DNA from: Turbatrix aceti
Taxonomy: Eukaryota > Nematoda > Chromadorea > Rhabditida > Panagrolaimidae
Direction: 5' to 3'
Length of the DNA: 64,000 nucleotides
Assembly: GCA_963969345.1 (NCBI GenBank)
Contig: OZ017768.1
Coordinates: forward strand, 62,001 to 126,000
The position numbers and the translations under genes are program-made. Positions 61,901 through 64,000 of the stretch are shown here, in pieces (positions within the stretch are counted from its first letter, which is position 1; each line of letters starts with the position of its first letter). The notes under the pieces were generated by a model. That model was not told where the DNA came from. It ran no database searches and saw only the letters and a program-made list of their open reading frames with translations.

Positions 61901-62915
61901 AATGAAAGAATCACAGATTATTATGCGTCTTCAAGGAAGACGTTGTGATGAAGACATGCCACATCTAATTAGACGAACAATGACAACTTTACCGATGTGA
62001 CAGGCCGGCACATAAGCTCAAAGCTGTTTTATGGATTGTGGTGCCAAAAATGCACTTTTTTTGACTTTTTGGGCGTTATCATCTTTTACTTTTTGAATAT
62101 TTCGGACAGCACCTGTCTTAAACACCATCCAGAAATTTTGTTATTTTTAGCAAAAATGCAACACGCAATTCAAAAGAGTTTACGAGCACATTTTTTGGTG
62201 AATTTTTTGATGAAACACTGTTCTGACAGAAATGTAAAAATTTTACAAAAAAACTATTTAGAATCCTCAGGATCAAAACATTACATCTTAGAATTTAAAC
62301 TTTTGTCAACACTTTTTATAGCCACAAACGTTTCATGCTGGATCAGTTCTGGAGTAAATTATTTTGTTTTTAATACTGTCTCATTTTTTTAAAGTGAGAC
62401 AAACTATAACAACATTGGGCAGTTTATACAAAAATAATAATGCCTTTTAGCATAAGATAGCAATAACAAACCAAAAACAGAGATAGTGTGACGGTAATTA
62501 TAACGACACAATTGCACTTGGCAGCCAGCATCGGTTATATTTATCATAAAAACCGTCTAATTGCGATAATTATGCTAAATGTTTTTGGCAACAAAACATT
62601 CCTATAGATGAAAGTCTAAAAAAAGCAATTAAAAATACCTTTCTTAATGAAATTTGTTGTAAGAAAAGTGTTAAAAATGATAAATTTTCGTCCTTTTATG
62701 GCACTTAACGCCATTAATTTTTCATTTAGCAATTTATACTTGATTTTGCATGTATAAATTGCTAAAATATTTTTGTTCATTTTCAGCCCCCGTTGAAGAA
62801 TCCAAAGCAACGGCAACCTTTCATGACGTTCAACCCGAACAAGCCGGCGTTTACAACTGTCGGGCAACCAACTGGGCCGGTACTGTATACCAGGACGTTG
62901 ATTTGGTTGTTTTAA
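18898..62915 (+). CDS. him-4: Hemicentin (extracellular matrix protein), 5' part; continues past the window
   Basis: A giant secreted matrix protein that in C. elegans organises cell attachments, basement-membrane linkage and cytokinesis in the germ line. I trace 33 exons (listed by block in the following entries) whose phases all close. Together they hold about 13,330 nt, or roughly 4,440 codons. Order: signal peptide, von Willebrand A domain, a linker region, then about 43 I-set Ig domains. Each Ig has the Cys, W(L/F)K(D/N)G and DxGxYxC marks, and most open with a PP or KP motif. C. elegans HIM-4 is about 5,200 residues with 48 Ig domains, so the remaining Ig domains, EGF repeats and fibulin-like end should lie to the right. 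Many introns cut Ig domains near the middle. Several introns are very long and host other genes on the opposite strand. The 5' exon ATG at 18898 opens the only plausible signal peptide. Confidence 0.93.
19208..20897 (+). other. Hemicentin intron 1
   Basis: AT-rich, 1.7 kb. Short open frames only; a TTCATTCATTCATG microsatellite near 19735. No nested gene, RNA gene or transposon end recognised. Confidence 0.5.
21128..21855 (+). other. Hemicentin intron 2
   Basis: AT-rich, with homopolymer A/T runs and no open frame of note. Nothing recognised. Confidence 0.5.
23095..26370 (+). CDS. him-4: Hemicentin exons 4-6: Ig2-Ig5
   Basis: Exons 23095-23529, 23579-24151 and 26275-26370. Ig2 opens EPPPEIVLLRN and closes GPYTCKVETRGG. 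Ig3 opens KPTAKIAP and is split by a 49-bp intron before NLRVYSGRT, closing GIFECRADNVAG. Ig4 opens KPVINIPL and closes GEYTCVAENIAG. Ig5 opens APTVISSP and is split by the 2.1-kb intron that holds the RPAC19-like gene, closing GIYVCRATNAYG. All have the paired cysteines. Confidence 0.9.
24210..24870 (-). CDS. rpac-19: RNA polymerase I/III subunit AC19 (RPAC2/POLR1D-like), nested gene
   Basis: Exons 24870-24841 (MARPIGKIEV), 24794-24691 and 24402-24210 give 108 residues, the typical length. Landmarks of the small alpha-like subunit: EDHTLGNALSQIL, then VEFAGYNVPHPLED and IMIRIQTSAGYS, then a C-terminal helix (DKLEATFETIGKKL). EDHTLGN is shared by AC19 and the Pol II subunit RPB11. LGNAL and the IRIQT strand favour AC19, while FAGY.VPHPLE recalls RPB11, so the split between them is not fully settled. 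The partner would be AC40 (or RPB3). The gene sits wholly inside a hemicentin intron on the opposite strand. A GGTAAG inside the last exon could give a shorter alternative end. Confidence 0.82.
25018..26012. mobile_element. hAT miniature element, GGCCCG family, copy 2 with nested insertions
   Basis: Outer ends CGGGGTTCTCAACGG / CCCGTTGAGAACCCTG with near-identical 8-bp flanks CTTGTGAC and CTTGTTAC. The core shared with copies 1 and 3 is present in reverse orientation (25650-25930). The left half is expanded to about 600 bp by blocks of GGTTCCGGGTACCCG repeats (25060-25195 and 25370-25540). A piece of the CAAGGGTGTCAA element (25195-25350), complete at 63534-63871, lies between them. Confidence 0.7.
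26423..29167 (+). CDS. him-4: Hemicentin exons 7-13: Ig6-Ig13
   Basis: Exons 26423-26574, 26646-26766, 26977-27140, 27187-27407, 27454-28024, 28077-28973 and 29065-29167. Ig domains begin APVLGTLP, IPFFEVVE, PPVIVPGQ, IPVIEASD, PPRIVSNV, PPKVMPTQ, PPEMTDAN and PPQRDTSL. Each closes with the YxC motif (for example GAYTCQAKNVVG, GEYTCTATNDIG, VVYRCLAENPAG). Introns are short (44-210 bp) and several split an Ig domain between its two sheets. Ig12 has SLYCPVISYPLPQIHW, with a shorter C-C' region than its neighbours. Confidence 0.92.
29268..30567 (-). CDS. Multi-pass membrane protein of unknown family, nested gene (5' end not found)
   Basis: Exons 30567-30397, 30349-30331 (19 bp), 30247-30216, 30071-29953 and 29730-29268 give 267 residues with phases that close. 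The true first exon upstream of the acceptor at 30568 was not identified. After a His/Gln-rich cytoplasm-like start (HPLHSHQHQHLLKL) I see about four membrane helices: LRIVYFAIAVTAIFLS, FVPLILFGICFMFSAI, VALLVIFAGSYAIIGLLFFW and LFLTTFIIYVNICLI. These are followed by a coiled coil (LNEIDQLKTDLVNLEREK) and an Ala-rich tail. The tiny second exon and the GTAACC donor of the third are the weakest choices. I do not recognise the family. Confidence 0.6.
30693..31101. mobile_element. hAT miniature element, GGCCCG family, copy 3
   Basis: 409 bp, ends CAGGGTTCTCAACGG / CGTTGAGAACCCTG, flanked by gtaatgac and ataatgac (7 of 8 equal). It carries the same AT-rich core as copy 1 in the same orientation, but its left GC array is shortened. 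Confidence 0.78.
32136..33279 (+). CDS. him-4: Hemicentin exons 14-16: Ig14-Ig16
   Basis: Exons 32136-32248, 32516-32672 and 32719-33279. Ig14 (APPQVGGNET ... GAYECLVRNSAG) is split over two exons. Ig15 begins KPTFSSHP and closes HRYTCVVTNEAG. Ig16 begins RPRLAGTG and closes GAVTCVATNVAG, where the usual Tyr two residues before the Cys is Val. The junction after exon 15 uses G|GTTTCT, the weakest donor of the set. Confidence 0.88.
33280..34353 (+). other. Hemicentin intron 16
   Basis: Mostly occupied by the inverted-repeat element at 33558-34284, flanked by AT-rich sequence. Includes a near-palindrome built on the word ACCGTCCTTCTGAGAAGGAC around 33857. Confidence 0.5.
33558..34284. mobile_element. 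727-bp terminal-inverted-repeat element
   Basis: Left end CCCCTCCAAAAACGTCTAAA and right end TTTAGACGTTAAGGGAGGGG are inverted. They match at about 25 of 28 positions, extending into the shared ATCCGCGAT. Inner sequence repeats words like AAATCCG in both orientations near the ends. No coding frame. Superfamily not determined; no certain target duplication. Confidence 0.6.
34354..36677 (+). CDS. him-4: Hemicentin exons 17-19: Ig17 to first half of Ig24
   Basis: Exons 34354-35331, 35477-36038 and 36092-36677. Ig domains open PPRMDGIE, RPTLLLSN, PPKILSPQ, RPTIAQSV, PPKIIMLD, PPKIIREN, TPKIDATN and PPYIAGPS. The intron 36039-36091 is only 53 bp and uses the donor AG|GTCGGT after WLKNG; reading through it instead hits a stop. 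Ig18 has the longest B-C region (CPIPDDIDPTVEFIW). Exon 19 ends in the middle of Ig24. Confidence 0.9.
37325..37416. repeat. (AGTAAG)n microsatellite
   Basis: A tract built of GTAAGAGT/GTAAGA units, starting as GGGTAAGAGTGAGGAAG and becoming regular after 37380. Not the nematode telomere unit TTAGGC. Confidence 0.75.
38011..39190. mobile_element. Possible DNA transposon remnant with TTTACGCAAGTA ends
   Basis: A 12-bp word TTTACGCAAGTA at 38011 and its exact inverse TACTTGCGTAAA at 39179-39190 bound a 1,180-bp segment. Just inside the left end are tandem 21-bp copies (CAAGTATACCAAAGTTTTACC). Just inside the right end is a perfect 32-bp palindrome (39137-39168) carrying the same ACGCAAGTA word twice. 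Internal exon-like segments lack a recognisable transposase. The element call is tentative. Confidence 0.35.
39405..40254 (+). CDS. him-4: Hemicentin exons 20-21: second half of Ig24 to first half of Ig27
   Basis: Exons 39405-40089 and 40139-40254. Exon 20 completes Ig24 (SRFTCVAKNSAG) and holds Ig25 (PPTIMDST ... GSYTCEATNQVG) and Ig26 (PPVFDHGT ... GEYTCVARNEAG). Exon 21 is the first sheet of Ig27 (KPKFLDKS ... TIKWLK). It precedes the longest intron, 12.5 kb, after which exon 22 resumes with NGEVLNNK. Confidence 0.9.
40378..45563 (-). CDS. Type I membrane protein with ADAM17-like cysteine-rich ectodomain, no visible metalloprotease
   Basis: Exons 45563-45187, 41187-41056, 41000-40679 and 40602-40378 give 351 residues, or 330 if a 63-bp in-frame intron with a GTAAGT donor near the start of the last exon is removed; the latter fits the ADAM17 pattern better (RGKTCNRYGICSN). 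The N-terminus has a hydrophobic signal segment (LFVLLLILCTAVSSVLC) after a long basic start. The ectodomain is packed with cysteines: SVCGLHNMQECVCDTEEDN, ESCARCRQNGAEMEG, CLQGKCSKSVCNNKKQ, CENPCARISPHLMVCDC and DDRCQLCCYDFN. The order K-C-F/I-P-x-C ... C-x-C ... CxxCC followed by a G-x-C-N-x-x-G-x-C repeat recalls the membrane-proximal part of ADAM17/ADAM10. A transmembrane or GPI-like tail ends the protein (LLLIPIVLFLLLFLIV). No HExxH zinc motif is present in these exons. The gene is nested in hemicentin intron 21, and its own first intron carries a hAT element. Confidence 0.7.
42145..45059 (+). mobile_element. 2.9-kb hAT transposon with BED-finger transposase
   Basis: Inverted ends CAGAGTTGTCGACCGAGCC / GGCTCGGTCGACAACTCTG, 19 bp and perfect. 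The flanking repeat CTTGGGAAC occurs at 42136-42144 and 45060-45068 (8-9 bp), the hAT signature. Subterminal arrays of GAGCCGAGCCGAGCCG and GCTCGAATGCTCGGCTCGAA occupy about 190 bp at the left and 160 bp at the right, in opposite orientation. Between them is a transposase gene in plus orientation. The termini and target repeat look young; the coding part is broken. Confidence 0.93.
42533..44791 (+). pseudogene. hAT transposase (BED zinc finger and RNase H-like fold), frameshifted
   Basis: Reads from ATG 42533 through exon-like blocks near 42533-42607, 42574-42892, 42939-43292, 43510-44226 and 44279-44791. The BED finger is seen in two halves: HCRHCDS in one frame, CTTSLKRHMRDKH in another. 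A small indel and an in-frame stop lie between them at about 42605. The catalytic core begins at LTLDEYSNRKSRFLGITATF. A second frame break near 43190 separates it from the block with AVTRDKGSNM. The third region has CFCHGLQLAI, AVRWHSANLLV and the C-terminal hAT dimer motif ASSAEAERLFSTLTRLLSN, then an acidic tail. Both breaks are in the sequence as given; sequencing error cannot be excluded. Confidence 0.8.
45564..52782. other. Right part of hemicentin intron 21 (7.2 kb)
   Basis: No gene found. 46900-47300 is a GC-richer island that could be the promoter of the ADAM17-like gene. 46589-46643 contains a hairpin (AATAAAATCCAACAACAAAT / inverted copy). 50760-50885 is an AT-rich tandem duplication. 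47795-47885 and 52175-52250 are diverged copies of one repeat. The last 400 bp before exon 22 are AT-rich. Confidence 0.45.
50760..50885. repeat. AT-rich tandem duplication, period 67 bp
   Basis: Two near-identical units, each containing TATAAATTTTAGTTTTTTAT followed by TTTAATATAAAGTTTT, start 67 bp apart (50777 and 50844). Confidence 0.8.
52783..55834 (+). CDS. him-4: Hemicentin exons 22-27: second half of Ig27 to Ig36
   Basis: Exons 52783-53103, 53146-53788, 53851-54681, 54747-55186, 55232-55549 and 55711-55834. Ig27 closes GRYSCIAENVPG. Then come domains opening PPVMKTGR, QPSIIGPT, PPVILPSP, PPRIVDGE, KPRIKDHS, APHLVQAV, PPKFAPTG, PPTIDESN and PPELTTTE. In Ig36, CPVRKPIVIDANEERDIMW has an enlarged C-C' loop. 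Exon 27 (ISSDGYTLTVSG ... GDYGCLVTNRAG ... EIL) is followed by a GTACGC donor that is also in open frame; see the alternative end below. Confidence 0.92.
55711..56652 (+). CDS. him-4: Candidate alternative 3'-terminal exon of hemicentin (readthrough of exon 27)
   Basis: If the donor at 55835 is not used, the Ig36 frame runs on without a stop for 272 more codons to a TGA at 56650-56652. The added sequence is GC-richer than the introns around it and is not low-complexity throughout. It starts CTHLGTELCRSLEHRHLEAY, contains a Thr/Pro run (TTTTPAPTTPQRPLRP), and ends in a strongly basic helix-like tail (REYNRKKRKEAANLQ, ESERRLERQILDSLVEF). It has no Ig, EGF or membrane segment. An ATTAAA lies at 56835-56840. 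The product would be a truncated hemicentin of about 4,070 residues ending after Ig36. It could instead be part of an unrecognised plus-strand nested gene that shares the frame by chance. Confidence 0.5.
   Translation: MSSDGYTLTVSGVQLIDAGDYGCLVTNRAGEAQGRFVIEILCTHLGTELCRSLEHRHLEAYRIEVERRRALYWSSSRTVIGYAHSTTTTPAPTTPQRPLRPIVVKNPRVRWHWTDRKNSLHLFDIQEAPRISNPRDPWSGSTAMQYSDNRLIQNLKAELMTYQKKEKVNTNKVFKHGSAVFYNPKEHLGLGNKVHSGREYKYPLRNPPGHSSRHPSRQPYNYRNHLPQSSVFLHISRPKPVPTLSSSSSRAVSKSHNSYLSVLIRRKTMAARREYNRKKRKEAANLQPHRKASQDKESERRLERQILDSLVEF
56653..57198 (+). other. Sequence between the candidate alternative end and hemicentin exon 28
   Basis: AT-rich, with a possible ATTAAA poly(A) signal at 56835-56840. 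An open frame from about 56970 runs into exon 28 but has no domain before the CAG acceptor at 57196-57198. Nothing else recognised. Confidence 0.4.
57199..62915 (+). CDS. him-4: Hemicentin exons 28-33: Ig37-Ig43
   Basis: Exons 57199-57765, 57841-58122, 58169-58714, 58773-59051, 60662-60793 and 62787-62915. Ig domains open KPVIDTSR, SPETKVSP, PSKIDKEG, KPIITNSG, SPKVTSAS, PPTLKEEG and APKISTDL. In Ig37 the second cysteine strand reads GQWKCEAENDAG, with Trp for Tyr. In Ig41 it is AYFRCVVHNDAG. Ig43 is split by the 2-kb intron 32 and closes GVYNCRATNWAG. Exon 33 ends in phase 1 with a GTGAGT donor, so at least one more exon lies to the right of the window. Confidence 0.9.
59052..60661. other. 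Hemicentin intron 31, hosting a nested gene
   Basis: 59052-59977 is AT-rich with no recognised feature. The small secreted-protein gene occupies 59978-60611 on the minus strand, its ATG only about 50 bp from the hemicentin exon 32 acceptor. Confidence 0.5.
59978..60611 (-). CDS. Small secreted protein, unknown family, nested gene
   Basis: Two exons, 60611-60521 and 60294-59978, join in phase to 135 residues. I chose ATG 60611 because it gives a clean signal peptide (MQFIMITVKVFATTVSFILV ... ISGIVAS). The mature part starts PTPKSHLNWAAIERELQELE, continues DPLSAAAIIGDGSMRPSDYR and LFGIIDNTLKEM, and ends in an acidic/hydrophobic helix (FDFEEFDRLVQSLNQK). There are no cysteines after the signal region, no N-glycosylation-type cluster and only one dibasic-like site (MRRSS), so a classic neuropeptide precursor is not supported. 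Nematode-restricted secreted proteins often look like this, but I do not recognise the family. It lies antisense inside hemicentin. Confidence 0.6.
60794..62786 (+). other. Hemicentin intron 32
   Basis: AT-rich, 2 kb. Open frames at 61493-61681 and 61997-62392 lack domains and splice support. No repeat element recognised. Confidence 0.5.
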
Positions 62916-63037
62916 GTGAGTTTAAACAATTAATTTTTAAATTATGCCAGTCAAATTAGACAGGCATAATTTACTGACATAATACTGACATAATAGAAAC
63001 AAAGTTTTTACTGATGTTTCTATTATGTCAATACTTT

Positions 63038-63156
63038 CCAGGGTGGCGCAATCCCCTCAGGGAATTAAAAACGGAGGATTATCCCTAAGAATCCCCGGGG
63101 ATCCCTGGGATAATCCTCCGGGGAATCCCGGGAACATCCCCGTGTCGCCACTCTGG
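63038..63156. mobile_element. 119-bp GGTGGCG-ended miniature element
   Basis: Ends CCAGGGTGGCG / CGCCACTCTGG are inverted with one mismatch. The interior is a set of palindromic GC words (ATCCCCGGGGAT, GGATTATCC / GGATAATCC). It matches the fragment at 6822-6906. Too small to encode anything. Confidence 0.7.
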
Positions 63157-63533
63157 TAAAAAGACCTAAAAAAATTATCTCAATCATAAAAATTGCAGAA
63201 TCATTTCTTATAAGCATTGCGTGTCACTAAAAAAATATAATACGCATGGTAAAAAATATATTATTTTTTATGACTCGTTATTTCGTTTGTTAGGAAGTCT
63301 CAAATGTATAATAAAAATAAAACCTGAGGAAAATTCTCTGTGCGTTTATTTGTGCATAATATTAAAAAATGATGTGAACCTGCGTTTCTTTTTATAACTC
63401 AAAATTGATTTGGTTCGTACAGGTGTTTTACTAATTTTTGAAAATTAATGCAAGAAAGTGTGTTACGTTCTATACACAATTTTTTTTATCTGAACACGAC
63501 ACATTTAAACAATAAATAATTTTTAGTTTATCG

Positions 63534-63871
63534 GCAAGGGTGTCAATCGAGCCGGGCCTGATGGTGAGTCAGCCCGGCCCGGCGGCCCGGTTTTAAAAAA
63601 AAAAAAATTTTTAGAACAAAATTTATTCAAAACAGTCAAAAATGAACCAAAAACTTGCTCATTTTGAGTAATCCTCCCCCATTATGAATAACAACGTGTA
63701 TTTTTACCTTTTCAACTCATATTTTTCGACAAATTGAAAAAATTTTAGTAAATTTTGCTTCAATTTTACCCTTTGATAAAAAGGCGGGCCGGCCCGGGCC
63801 GGGCCTTACCTCAAGCGGGCCGGGCCGGGCCGGGCCGGGTCCGACAAAAATTCGGCCCGTTGACACCCTTG
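63534..63871. mobile_element. 338-bp hAT-type miniature element with CAAGGGTGTCAA ends
   Basis: Inverted ends CAAGGGTGTCAA / TTGACACCCTTG, flanked by an exact 8-bp repeat GTTTATCG (63526-63533 and 63872-63879). GGCCGGGCCCGG-type arrays lie near both ends, with an AT-rich core that includes AAAACAGTCAAAAATGAACC. The left half is also present at 25195-25350. Confidence 0.8.
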
Positions 63872-64000
63872 GTTTATCGTTTTTGTTTGAGTTACAAAAA
63901 ATTATGATTTTTGAACAATGGAGATACAAAAAAAGTGAATTTAAATCAACAAATTATCGAAATCGAAAGCTTTCAAACTTAAACAATTTATGCGTAAAGT

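Larger units (their letters stand above)
62916..64000 (+). other. Hemicentin intron 33 (runs off the window)
   Basis: Holds two complete miniature elements (63038-63156 and 63534-63871). Between 62984 and 63033 an inverted pair CTGACATAATAGAAACA / TGTTTCTATTATGTCA sits directly left of the first. The rest is AT-rich. Confidence 0.5.

Noticed and set aside
1..64000. CRISPR arrays, bacterial operons or plasmid features
   Set aside because: The window is spliced eukaryotic DNA; the GC-rich direct repeats lack spacer structure and lie at transposon ends.

Overview
This is AT-rich eukaryotic DNA, most likely from a nematode. The evidence is a nematode-type transthyretin-like secreted gene, a LIM-homeodomain gene whose homeodomain closely resembles C. 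elegans LIM-4, and an enormous hemicentin (HIM-4) gene. Introns have GT/AG borders with short T-rich acceptors. All gene models were assembled by hand by joining ORFs at splice sites. For every multi-exon model apart from the transposase pseudogene the phases close; where the model is complete the summed length is a multiple of three. I cannot name the species.

Layout. 1-8433 (minus strand): three S1-family serine protease genes (1-994, partial; 1202-2494; 7150-8433) interleaved with a phospholipid phosphatase gene (3013-4708) and a transthyretin-like gene (5711-6317). At 8621-9130 lies a decayed fragment of a fourth protease copy, split by a small hAT-type element with an 8-bp target duplication. 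9438-11463 (plus): CCDC22. 13494-16341 (plus): lim-4, with a 615-bp inverted-repeat element in its second intron. 18898 to beyond the right edge (plus): hemicentin, with a VWA domain followed by about 43 Ig domains over 33 exons. Its EGF/fibulin end is not in the window.

Four other genes sit inside hemicentin introns, all on the opposite strand: an RPAC19-like RNA polymerase subunit (24210-24870), a multi-pass membrane protein (29268-30567), a membrane protein with ADAM17-like cysteine-rich ectodomain but no visible protease domain (40378-45563), and a small secreted protein (59978-60611). A full-length hAT transposon with a broken transposase (42145-45059) lies inside the first intron of the ADAM17-like gene, so there are three levels of nesting.

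The non-coding DNA is rich in small hAT-like elements. Several unrelated-looking families share one plan: a CAGGG/TAGGG-type inverted terminus, often an 8-bp target duplication, and a GC-rich short tandem array just inside each end. The most unusual gene-level observation is a 272-codon open extension of hemicentin exon 27 (55835-56652). It looks like coding sequence and would end the protein after Ig36 with a basic, non-Ig tail.
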